Shown in pieces: positions 18,305 through 25,543 of a stretch of 32,649 bases of DNA. A program made the translations under genes and the position numbers. The stretch is taken from positions 1 through 32,649 of the forward strand of contig SIAM01000025.1 of NCBI GenBank assembly GCA_009691785.1. Reading direction: 5' to 3'. The notes under the pieces were generated by a model. The model was not told the origin of the DNA, ran no database searches, and saw nothing but the letters and a program-made list of their open reading frames with translations. This stretch comes from Phycisphaerales bacterium (GTDB taxonomy: Bacteria; Planctomycetota; Phycisphaerae; Phycisphaerales; SM1A02). Every line of letters starts with the position of its first letter. Position 1 is the stretch's first letter.

Positions 18305-18319
18305 TAGCATTGGCGGATG
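18305..18319 (+). promoter_or_regulatory. Putative -10 box giving a leaderless EamA mRNA
   Basis: TAGCAT (18305-18310) is followed by exactly six bases and the ATG at 18317. No Shine-Dalgarno is present in this arrangement. The -35 is not clear. Confidence 0.4.
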
Positions 18320-19327
18320 ATGATTGAACGATCCGGTGAATTTGCCGGACTTGCAACCAGTGCGCTGTGGGTAGTTTCCAGTCTGGCCTTTGCCGCCGCG
18401 GGTAGGCGAATGGGCGCCACGCGCTTAAATTTGTTGCGCAGTTTGTTGGCGGCGGCGTTGCTGCTTGGTTTGCAAGCGTTTCTTAAGGGAAATCCGTGGC
18501 CAAACATTGGCGCTGATCGAACGTGGTATCTCTCTATCAGCGGGCTTCTTGGACTTGCCATTGGCGATCAATTTCTTTTCGCGGGATATGTTCTTGTTGG
18601 CGCGCGCACAACAACCTTGCTCATGACACTGGCGCCCGCCGTGGCCGCCTCGCTGTCGTGGATTGTTTTTGGTCAAACCATGATGTTGCAAGCCATTTTT
18701 GGAATGGTCATCACGCTTCTCGGAGTGTTGTGGGTTGCCGCTGAACGACCGCACGCCACAAGTTTGATCACGCCAACGCAGCAAATAAAAGGCGTGTGGT
18801 TTGGCGCTGGTGCCGCGCTGTGTCAAGGCGTTGGTATGGTGTTGGCAAGCAACGGATTGCATGGTGATATTGACGCCATTTCGGCGCAAACTGTGCGCAT
18901 GAGCGCTGGCGCCGTTGGCATTATTGTGATTGCGTTTGTGGTGAGCCGCATGAATCAAGCGGCGGGCAAAGCGGCCACGCCCGCAACAAGCGGCGCAATT
19001 TCGTCAAGTGACAAATCCGCCCGCGCAACAAAGATTATTCCGCTTCACGTCAAGCGCGCCCAAACGCTTAGTTCACCAGCCATTGCCGCTATGGTCATTG
19101 GAACATTCACCGGTCCCATTCTTGGCGTCTGGTGCTCGCTATACGCGTTGCAAAAACTGGAAGTGGGAATTGCCACCACGCTTATGTCGCTTGTTCCAGT
19201 AATGATCTTGCCGATCACGCGAATCACGGAGGGGCGATGGCCATCCGCGCGCGCCATTCTTGGCGCGTTGATAGCGGTGTCTGGGGTGGCCGTGTTGGCC
19301 ACCGCGCCGCACGCTCCAGTCATGTAA
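18317..19327 (+). CDS. EamA/DMT-family membrane transporter
   Basis: The 336-residue protein has about ten hydrophobic helices arranged as two EamA repeats (about residues 5-142 and 160-330). The N-terminal repeat has the usual small-residue helices (GEFAGLATSALWVVSSLAFA, LGLAIGDQFLFAGYVLVGA), and the second has GVWFGAGAALCQGVGMVLAS and ILGALIAVSGVAVLATA. The family moves metabolites such as amino acids, nucleosides or sugars across the inner membrane. The substrate cannot be predicted. A charged cytoplasmic loop of about 50 residues (about 210-262, SerThrLys-rich) splits the second repeat. It lies between the DUF2617-like gene and the uracil-DNA glycosylase gene, each with separate spacing of about 100 bases or more. 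Confidence 0.85.
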   Translation: MMIERSGEFAGLATSALWVVSSLAFAAAGRRMGATRLNLLRSLLAAALLLGLQAFLKGNPWPNIGADRTWYLSISGLLGLAIGDQFLFAGYVLVGARTTTLLMTLAPAVAASLSWIVFGQTMMLQAIFGMVITLLGVLWVAAERPHATSLITPTQQIKGVWFGAGAALCQGVGMVLASNGLHGDIDAISAQTVRMSAGAVGIIVIAFVVSRMNQAAGKAATPATSGAISSSDKSARATKIIPLHVKRAQTLSSPAIAAMVIGTFTGPILGVWCSLYALQKLEVGIATTLMSLVPVMILPITRITEGRWPSARAILGALIAVSGVAVLATAPHAPVM

Positions 19328-19428
19328 GTTGGACCAACAGTTTCGTTTGTCTCTTTCAAATATGCACGCGCGTGCATTCAGCAATTTCGCCCGTGAATTG
19401 CCTTGTATTTGCATGGCACTTGTTTCAA

Positions 19429-20397
19429 ATGCGATCTGTTACTTTTACCATTGGAGAACATGTCTTGAGTCCATCCATCAATTCCAAATCGCGCTCGCTC
19501 ATTCTGGCCGACCAAGCCATGGGATTGTCCATGTCGCCCAAATGCTCGCCGCTGGACATGGATTCAAATTTATCGCCAGCGACTTTGGCATCTACTACGC
19601 CAACGGCAAAAAATACTTCCTCACCTACTGCGCAGTCGCACAGCAATGCAACCGCTGATATTTCCAGCGCTGAAACTTTTCGCGCGGGCAATGCACCTTT
19701 GGAAATCGCGCGCTCGAATGTGGTCATTGCAAATTCACTCACTGTTGGCGCACATGTATCCGCCATGCAATGGGGCATCACGCGCGCATTGCCACACACA
19801 TTGCCAGAGCGACGCGACGCGCTGAATGAAATTCGCGCGCGCCATGACGCCACATGTCCATTGTGTTGCGGGGCTGGCAACTACACCCACACGGTTCTAG
19901 GCGAGGGCAACCCCGAAGCAGAATTGGTTTTTGTTGGCGAGGCCCCTGGCGACAAAGAAGACGCGACAGGCAAGCCATTTCAGGGCGACTCCGGTGCGAA
20001 GTTGGATGAAATGATCAAGGCCATGGGTTTTAGCCGCGAACAAGTCTTCATCACCAACGTGTTGAAAATTCGTCCGCAACTGAATCAAACTCCAACGAAG
20101 GAACAAATAGAACAATGCGCCGGTTTTCTTGCCGAGCAACTTGTGGTGATTCGCCCCAAAGTCATTGTGCCAATGGGCGGACCTGCCGCGAAGCAATTGC
20201 TTCGCAAAGATGAGGGCATTTCACTTTTGCGCGGCAAGTGGGGGGTTTGGGTGGCCCCCAGTGGGTGCCAGGTTATGCCAATCCCGGTCATGCCAACATT
20301 TCATCCTGCCTATCTTTTGCGCAATTACACCCTGGAAACGCGGGCTTTGATGTGGTCGGACATGAAATTGGTCATGACCAAGTTGTCCGCTAAATAA
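19429..20397 (+). CDS. Uracil-DNA glycosylase, family 4-like
   Basis: The catalytic part, about residues 130-322, matches Fe-S uracil-DNA glycosylases that remove uracil from DNA in base excision repair. GEAPGDKEDATGKPF (170-184) is the uracil-binding and catalytic motif, and MPTFHPAYLLR (288-298) is the second active-site motif. Family 4 enzymes use four cysteines. Here C143, C146 and C230 are present, but the position expected to hold the third (NVLK-x-RPQ, residue 214) is isoleucine. C147 next to C146 is an extra cysteine. About 120 residues of Ser/Thr/Ala-rich, probably disordered sequence precede the domain. The start is uncertain: ATG at 19429 is used, but TTG at 19465 has a GGAGA eight bases upstream, and ATG at 19519 is also in frame. 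Confidence 0.85.
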   Translation: MRSVTFTIGEHVLSPSINSKSRSLILADQAMGLSMSPKCSPLDMDSNLSPATLASTTPTAKNTSSPTAQSHSNATADISSAETFRAGNAPLEIARSNVVIANSLTVGAHVSAMQWGITRALPHTLPERRDALNEIRARHDATCPLCCGAGNYTHTVLGEGNPEAELVFVGEAPGDKEDATGKPFQGDSGAKLDEMIKAMGFSREQVFITNVLKIRPQLNQTPTKEQIEQCAGFLAEQLVVIRPKVIVPMGGPAAKQLLRKDEGISLLRGKWGVWVAPSGCQVMPIPVMPTFHPAYLLRNYTLETRALMWSDMKLVMTKLSAK

Positions 20398-20430
20398 TTT
20401 TCTTTAAAATCCACATATTTTTGAATCAAA

Positions 20431-20448
20431 TTCGCAACCACTTGCGAA
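20431..20448. repeat. Hairpin in convergent gap
   Basis: TTCGCAA (20431-20437) and TTGCGAA (20442-20448) are perfect complements around CCAC. No T-run follows, so it is not a typical terminator by itself. Confidence 0.5.
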
Positions 20449-20455
20449 ATGGGAT

Positions 20456-20484
20456 TAAAGAGCAGTTACGTTGCTCTTTATTTC
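20456..20484 (+). terminator. Intrinsic terminator after the glycosylase gene
   Basis: TAAAGAGCA (20456-20464) pairs perfectly with TGCTCTTTA (20472-20480) around a GTTACGT loop. TTTC follows. The stem is A/T-rich at its base. Confidence 0.65.
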
Positions 20485-20523
20485 ATCCGATGTTCTTGCG
20501 CTGATTCAAATTGCCCCCACGAG

Positions 20524-20564
20524 GAGCCCGTTACGGTTAATAACTGCGGCGGGCTCTTTTATTT
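20524..20564 (+). terminator. Second intrinsic terminator in the convergent gap
   Basis: GAGCCCG (20524-20530) pairs with CGGGCTC (20550-20556), with inner GTTA/TAAC pairing (20530-20533 with 20540-20543). TTTTATTT follows. It reads on the plus strand, 44 bases after the first terminator, and both hairpins carry GTTACG in or beside the loop. Confidence 0.75.
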
Positions 20565-20639
20565 GCGCATATCATTCTGCGCGCGCGCCAGCAAATGGCA
20601 TGAAATACGCCCCAAGGCACAATGTTGATCAATGTTCAA

Positions 20640-21869
20640 TCAACTTGAAAATGCGATCGAAGCTGAACTGACGAGTGAGATTCCATTGGGATCGCGCACT
20701 TGTTGATAGTCAATCAGATCAACAGTGTCTGGGCGCAAAATGGCCTGCGCCGCAACCATGTTGCCCACACTGCACCAACGCGTGCGATTTTGGTCCTTGG
20801 CAAAAATCGCCTCGAAGCCAGTTGTGTCTTTGTTGCAATACGCGGCCAAACGCTGGCGATCCATTTGCTCGACCTCATTCGCGGCGGCGTCGGTGATTTG
20901 ACCTTGGTCGCCAAATTGCGGACCAACATGGCTTAAGTCGCTGCTGGCAATCAACAATGTGCGGCCGCCAACTTCGGTTAGAGCGGTGCGAACCGCGTTC
21001 ACAAATTGTGTCGTTGTGGCGCGCGCGTCATCGTCGGCAACAGGTGGCACTAGCGGATTTGGAATCAGCGCCGCAAGCAGGGGAACATCGCCGTAGAAAT
21101 GTTGCAGCCACGGAATGTGCATTTGCACCGAATGCTCCCCAAGGTGGTCCATTTGATCGGCGTAAATACGCTTTGAACCAAGCGTTTTTTCAAGGAACGC
21201 CAACATGGTCTTATCGGCGTTGGCTTTGCCAAGCGGCGTCATGAATCCATATTCGCTCACCACCACGCCATCACCAATTCCAAAATGATTTGTTCCCAAA
21301 ATAATCACGCGGTCCGGCTTCTGGTCTTTCTTCAGCGCGCGATACGCCGCCGCGTAACCTGGCCAACCGCGTTGATAATCCAAATGTGGTGCGACCAATC
21401 CAAGAATGGTCCCTTCAATTTCTGGGTCCTCCATTTCACTGAGCCACTTGTCCATTTGCTCGGCGCATGTTTGCGCGTCCTTGCCCATGGACGAGGAGCA
21501 ACTCAATGGAAAATGTCCATGTGCGGTGATCTTGGCTTTGGCCACGCGCTCTAGTTCCTCAAAGCGCGGTCCCCAAATCAATCCAATCTCATCCATGCGC
21601 GTGACCAAGTCTTGCAAGATATGCATTGGCGCCTGCGTCTTGGCGGCAATTTCATCCAGTGTCTCGCGCCCTTGAAATAAAAGCACCAATTGAAGCATTT
21701 GTGGGATCACGGCCATTTGTTGTTCGGTCAACATGGATGGGTCGCGCAGCAAGACATACGATTTGCCATCTTTTTCAAATCCAGTTGGCTGAAAATTGCG
21801 GATTTGTGGGCGATGCAAGTGTTCCGCAAGGGGGGCGGCTGGCGTGGTATCGCTTATAGGGTTACTCAT
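20640..21869 (-). CDS. MEMO-family protein (AmmeMemoRadiSam system protein B-like)
   Basis: The 409-residue product has the MEMO dioxygenase-like fold. Metal and active-site residues can be assigned from the family: H162 in GLVAPHLDY, H195 in ILGTNHFG, the EHS at 245-247, D311 and H314 in SSDLSHVG, and C366 in RTRWCSVGN. MEMO1 proteins bind copper or iron, and in bacteria they often occur with AMMECR1 and radical-SAM partners. Neither partner is in this window. An N-terminal domain of ~110 residues (YVLLRDPSMLTEQQ...LDEIAAKTQA...MDEIGLIWG) resembles a small PqqD-like winged-helix unit. The start at 21869 is preferred because a TACAAT -10 box lies nine bases upstream of it and there is no ribosome site. 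An ATG at 21896 is also in frame. Confidence 0.85.
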   Translation of the reverse strand: MSNPISDTTPAAPLAEHLHRPQIRNFQPTGFEKDGKSYVLLRDPSMLTEQQMAVIPQMLQLVLLFQGRETLDEIAAKTQAPMHILQDLVTRMDEIGLIWGPRFEELERVAKAKITAHGHFPLSCSSSMGKDAQTCAEQMDKWLSEMEDPEIEGTILGLVAPHLDYQRGWPGYAAAYRALKKDQKPDRVIILGTNHFGIGDGVVVSEYGFMTPLGKANADKTMLAFLEKTLGSKRIYADQMDHLGEHSVQMHIPWLQHFYGDVPLLAALIPNPLVPPVADDDARATTTQFVNAVRTALTEVGGRTLLIASSDLSHVGPQFGDQGQITDAAANEVEQMDRQRLAAYCNKDTTGFEAIFAKDQNRTRWCSVGNMVAAQAILRPDTVDLIDYQQVRDPNGISLVSSASIAFSS

Positions 21870-21878
21870 AGGGGTGAT

Positions 21879-21958
21879 ATTGTAACTTGCAATCATGAAT
21901 ATCTGTGAACAATATTCACAAGAGATGCGTTCACAATCGCCCGATACTTGGTTAGAAT
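21879..21958. promoter_or_regulatory. Divergent promoters with palindromic operator (MEMO / ankyrin genes)
   Basis: On the minus strand, TACAAT (21884-21879) is the likely -10 of the MEMO gene, with TTCACA (21909-21904) 19 bases upstream. On the plus strand, TTCACA (21930-21935), a 17-base spacer and TAGAAT (21953-21958) fit a promoter for the ankyrin gene. TGTGAACAATATTCACA (21904-21920) is an almost perfect palindrome over the MEMO -35, and GTTCACA (21929-21935) repeats its half site over the ankyrin -35. One regulator could therefore control both genes. Confidence 0.5.
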
Positions 21959-21977
21959 AAACTGTTCGCCTTTGATT

Positions 21978-21995
21978 GGGACATAGTCCCGGAGA
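21978..21995 (+). promoter_or_regulatory. Leader hairpin and ribosome binding site of ankyrin gene
   Basis: GGGACATAGTCCC (21978-21990) is a small palindrome directly before GGAGA (21991-21995), which lies nine bases before the ATG at 22005. The hairpin is next to the ribosome site and could influence translation. Confidence 0.4.
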
Positions 21996-22004
21996 TCTCT
22001 CACT

Positions 22005-23816
22005 ATGACTCAGACTTCATTCAGTTGTTCAATTTTGACCCTGTCCTTGATGGCTGTTTTAGCAAGCCCATGTTGGGCGCGGCAAGCGGTTCCGCCAGCG
22101 ACGCCACCAAGTTCTACTGAGACGAGTGCTCCTCAAAAAAAACCAGGTTCCTCGACAACACAGAGGTTGATCAGTCCCGCGATCAAGAAGACCACCTCTG
22201 AAACTTTGGTGCCAGATCAAATTCCCAATTCCATAATTCAAGAACAACCACCAACTCCATTAAATCCCGGTCCGACGCCACCAGGCGCCACAACAACCGC
22301 GCCACTTGACGCGACACCCGTCATTAAAATTGAGCCTGAAGTTCTTGACCTTGGTGAAATGATGGTGGACACGGCCAAGACTGGCAAAGTGAAGTTGATC
22401 AATATTTCCGACAAGCCCGTCTTAATTACCAAAGCCGTTACAAGTTGCGGTTGCACAACTGCGAACTCGCCAAAGGATCCAATTCCTGTTGGTGGCTTCG
22501 CGGAAGTTGACATCACTTTAAAGCCTGGCCCAAAGGCTGGCGTTCCGCTGAGCAAGCGCGTGACATTTCAAATTGATGGTCACACGCCAATGATGTTGAC
22601 CGTGCAAGGAACTGTTCCAGCGTTTATTACCATGACTCCAGACATGCTTGAAGCTCCAGCCGAAGGCAAGACTTCCGAGGGCGCGATCACTTTCAAGTGC
22701 CTAGACGGAACGCCTTTCAACATTACAAGCGCCGTGCCGCCAATCGTGCTGGATTTGGGTCTTGAAGCCAAGGCGGAGCATGTTGTGCATGTGGATTGGA
22801 AGGCATGGGATGAAACAGGTCGAACCGTCAAATTGACATTCTCCACAGACCATCCCAAGGTGCCCGCTCTTTCCGTGTTGATTCGCCGGCCAGCCACCAG
22901 TGGCAGCGCCAGTGAACCTCGTGCGCCTGGCACAAATCCAACTGATCGCGCGGCGAGCGCGTTGGTTACTGCGGCGCGCGCGGGCGATGTTGAAAAAGTG
23001 AAGAAGGAATTGGAAGGCAAGATTGATGTCAACGCGCCAGAAAGCGCGGGCGGTCGCAGCGCGTTGCACTGGGCCGCCAAGGAAAATAAAGTCGAAGTGA
23101 TTTCAGTTCTTTTAGCCGCGAAAGCCGATGTGAACAATCGCGATCGCGCTGGAAAAACTCCACTGTGCGTTGCCGCTGAAAGCCGCGACTCGAAGTGCGT
23201 TGAGTCCATGAAGTTGTTAATTGCCGCCAAGTCGGACGTGAACAGCAAGGATCGCTTGGGTGGTTCGCCACTCTTGTGGGCGGCTGGTTTGGGAACACCA
23301 GAGGCCGTTGAATTGTTGATCGCCTCCGGCGCCGAAGTGAGCATTCAAGACAAGAACGGTCTTACGCCATTGTTGTGGGCGGCAGGAACAGGTGATTCAC
23401 GTTCCGTGCAAATCTTGGTCGACAAAAAAGCCGACTTGAATGTCGCCGACAATTTAACTGGCGACACCGCGGTCATGCGCGCCGCGCGCAATGGCAAGTT
23501 TGAAAGCCTTGCCATTTTGATCAAGGTTGGCGCGCCGTTGGAGACTAAAAATCGCCAAGGCATGACCACATGGTTGGTGGCCGCCAACAGCGGAACAGTT
23601 GAGAAGTTAAAGGCTCTCAAAGCCTCCAACGTAGACATCGCGGCCAAGGACAACCGTGGCTGGAACGCCTTGGATTACGCCACGAATCGCGCTGATCAAA
23701 ACCGCGCCGATGTGATTAAGTACTTGCAAGGCGATTTGGGCATGAAGCCCGCCGCCAGTGTGCCAACACCAATTGCGCCGCCAGCATTGGCGCCACCTGT
23801 TGCTCCAAGCATGTGA
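22005..23816 (+). CDS. Secreted DUF1573 plus ankyrin-repeat protein
   Basis: The 603-residue product begins with a cleavable signal peptide (about residues 1-26, ending near SPCWARQA), followed by a Pro/Thr/Ser-rich linker. Residues about 105-205 form a DUF1573-type Ig-like domain: IEPEVLDLGEMMVDT, then the conserved SCGCTT, PVGGFAEVDITLKP and a closing LTVQGTV. A second beta-rich stretch runs to about 300. Residues about 318-580 carry six or seven ankyrin repeats, recognisable from repeated GxSxLxWAAxxGxxExVxxLL patterns such as GRSALHWAAKENKVEVISVL and GLTPLLWAAGTGDSRSV. The architecture suggests an exported protein-binding scaffold, probably periplasmic. The ATG at 22005 has a GGAGA site upstream. 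The gene ends with a Pro-rich tail and a clear terminator, so it is probably a single-gene unit. Confidence 0.88.
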   Translation: MTQTSFSCSILTLSLMAVLASPCWARQAVPPATPPSSTETSAPQKKPGSSTTQRLISPAIKKTTSETLVPDQIPNSIIQEQPPTPLNPGPTPPGATTTAPLDATPVIKIEPEVLDLGEMMVDTAKTGKVKLINISDKPVLITKAVTSCGCTTANSPKDPIPVGGFAEVDITLKPGPKAGVPLSKRVTFQIDGHTPMMLTVQGTVPAFITMTPDMLEAPAEGKTSEGAITFKCLDGTPFNITSAVPPIVLDLGLEAKAEHVVHVDWKAWDETGRTVKLTFSTDHPKVPALSVLIRRPATSGSASEPRAPGTNPTDRAASALVTAARAGDVEKVKKELEGKIDVNAPESAGGRSALHWAAKENKVEVISVLLAAKADVNNRDRAGKTPLCVAAESRDSKCVESMKLLIAAKSDVNSKDRLGGSPLLWAAGLGTPEAVELLIASGAEVSIQDKNGLTPLLWAAGTGDSRSVQILVDKKADLNVADNLTGDTAVMRAARNGKFESLAILIKVGAPLETKNRQGMTTWLVAANSGTVEKLKALKASNVDIAAKDNRGWNALDYATNRADQNRADVIKYLQGDLGMKPAASVPTPIAPPALAPPVAPSM

Positions 23817-23847
23817 TGTACATCATGACTCTTGCATGACACTACAA

Positions 23848-23875
23848 AGAGTCCCGTACGGTCGGGATTCTTTTT
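23848..23875 (+). terminator. Intrinsic terminator of ankyrin gene
   Basis: AGAGTCCCG (23848-23856) pairs with CGGGATTCT (23863-23871), with one G-U pair, around TACGGT. TTTT(ATTT) follows. Confidence 0.85.
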
Positions 23876-23940
23876 ATTTCAAGACTTTTTCAAGCCGTTT
23901 CATTATTTATTTATGAAACAATTCCATCAAGGAGATTCTC

Positions 23941-25485
23941 ATGACCACCGCAACCGCAAACACGCCAGCCACGCACAACGCTTTGACCACATTGTTCGCC
24001 GCCGTGCAAGACGCTGCCTTGCTCCACAGCACGGCCAATCTTTTGGGGTGGGATCAAGAGACCATGATGCCAGATGGTGGCGCGGAACTTCGCGGCCGAC
24101 AACTGTCACAGTTGGCGCGGCTTGCGCATGAGGCCTTCACCGCGCCAAAGATTGGCGATTTGATTGCCGCCGCGCAAGAAGCGGTCGCTGGCATGCCGAC
24201 GGATTGCGCCGATGCGGTGAATGTGCGCGAGATTCGCCGCGACTACGACAAGGCCGTCAAATTGCCTGCGTCGCTTGTGGCGGAAATGGCGCTCACGGCA
24301 AGCCAAGCGCAACATGCGTGGGTAGTGGCGCGGCGCGACAGCGATTTTAAAAAGTTCCAGCCATGGCTCGAAAAAATTGTGAAGTTGAACCTTCAGAAGG
24401 CGCAATGCCTGGGTTGGCCCAAGGGCGGCGAGGCCTGGGACGCGCTGGCGGATTATTTTGAGCCCGCGTTGACCGCCGTCGAAGTGACCAAAGTGTTTGA
24501 ACCGCTGCGCGCTCGTTTGCAAAAGTTGCTGGATCGAATTCGCGGCGCGTCCAAGCAACCATCCAACGCCTTCAACGAGTTCGCCTTGCCCGTTGATTCA
24601 CAAGAAAAGTTTGTGCGCTACATGGCCAAGCGCATTGGATTTGATTTCAACTGCGGCCGTCTTGATCGCAGCGCGCATCCATTTTGTGGCGGAAGCCATT
24701 GCCGCGATGTGCGCATGACCACGCGATATTCACCAACCTGCGTGTTTGACGCGCTGGGTTCCACCATGCATGAAGCCGGCCACGGCATGTATGAGCAGGG
24801 GCTTGACTTCGCGCAAGCGGGTTTGCCCATGGGCAGCGCTGCTGGTTTGTCGGTGCATGAAAGTCAAAGCCGCATGTGGGAAAACCAAGTTGGCCGCAGC
24901 ATGCATTTCTGGAAGTGGGCTCGCCCGCAACTGTCCGCCTTCTTTGGCGACGCGTGCGACCACTTCACGTTGGTGCATTTGTACCAAGCCGCCAATGTGG
25001 TTGAGCCTGGTTTCATCCGCGTTGAATCTGACGAAGCCACCTACAACATGCATGTCATGATTCGCTTTCAGTTGGAGCGTGACATGCTCAATGGCAACGT
25101 GGCCATCAAGGATTTGCCGGGCGTTTGGAACAAGATGTACAAGGAATATCTAGGCGTGACGGTGCCGGATGATCGCCGTGGTTGCTTGCAAGATGTGCAC
25201 TGGAGCATGGGCATGATTGGCTATTTCCCAACCTACACCTTGGGCACGCTCTTGGCGGCGCAGCTGTTTGAGAAGGCTCGCAAAGATGTTCCTGGCCTTG
25301 AAGAGGGCTTCAATCGCGGGGAATTCGCGCCGCTTTTGTCATGGTTGCGCAAGAATGTCCACAGTGAAGGTCGTCGCTATCGACTTGATGAGTTGTGCCG
25401 CAAAGTCACGGGCGCGCCTCTGTCGGCTGACCCCATGATGCGTCATTTGGAAGCCAAGTTATTGCCTCTGTATGGTTTGGAATAA
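23941..25485 (+). CDS. M32 family metallocarboxypeptidase (carboxypeptidase Taq-like)
   Basis: The 514-residue enzyme is an M32 zinc carboxypeptidase that trims C-terminal residues from peptides, most likely in the cytoplasm because there is no signal peptide. The zinc motif HEAGH lies at 277-281 within STMHEAGHGMYEQG, followed by SVHESQSRMWEN (about 304-315), which is diagnostic for M32. DVRMTTRY (about 259-266) and the C-terminal PTYTLGTLLAAQLF (about 430-443) also match the family. The length is normal. The start has a very good AGGAGA six bases upstream, in a 14-base context (AGGAGATTCTCATG) identical to that of rplU. The typA gene follows 55 bases after its stop. Confidence 0.92.
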   Translation: MTTATANTPATHNALTTLFAAVQDAALLHSTANLLGWDQETMMPDGGAELRGRQLSQLARLAHEAFTAPKIGDLIAAAQEAVAGMPTDCADAVNVREIRRDYDKAVKLPASLVAEMALTASQAQHAWVVARRDSDFKKFQPWLEKIVKLNLQKAQCLGWPKGGEAWDALADYFEPALTAVEVTKVFEPLRARLQKLLDRIRGASKQPSNAFNEFALPVDSQEKFVRYMAKRIGFDFNCGRLDRSAHPFCGGSHCRDVRMTTRYSPTCVFDALGSTMHEAGHGMYEQGLDFAQAGLPMGSAAGLSVHESQSRMWENQVGRSMHFWKWARPQLSAFFGDACDHFTLVHLYQAANVVEPGFIRVESDEATYNMHVMIRFQLERDMLNGNVAIKDLPGVWNKMYKEYLGVTVPDDRRGCLQDVHWSMGMIGYFPTYTLGTLLAAQLFEKARKDVPGLEEGFNRGEFAPLLSWLRKNVHSEGRRYRLDELCRKVTGAPLSADPMMRHLEAKLLPLYGLE

Positions 25486-25522
25486 ATTTCATTTTGCGCA
25501 TCGAAATCAAGCGGAGCGCCGT

Positions 25523-25543
25523 TACACTACGGGGCTCATCATG
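25523..25543 (+). promoter_or_regulatory. Putative typA promoter with very short leader
   Basis: TACACT (25523-25528) lies twelve bases before the ATG at 25541 and no Shine-Dalgarno is present. The same TACACTA followed by GGCTC precedes rplU (16551). The transcript leader would be only a few bases. Confidence 0.4.

Noticed and set aside
21904-21920. CRP binding site of the E. coli type
   Set aside because: The TGTGA and TCACA arms are separated by seven bases rather than six, so a direct CRP assignment is not justified. It is reported only as a palindrome.
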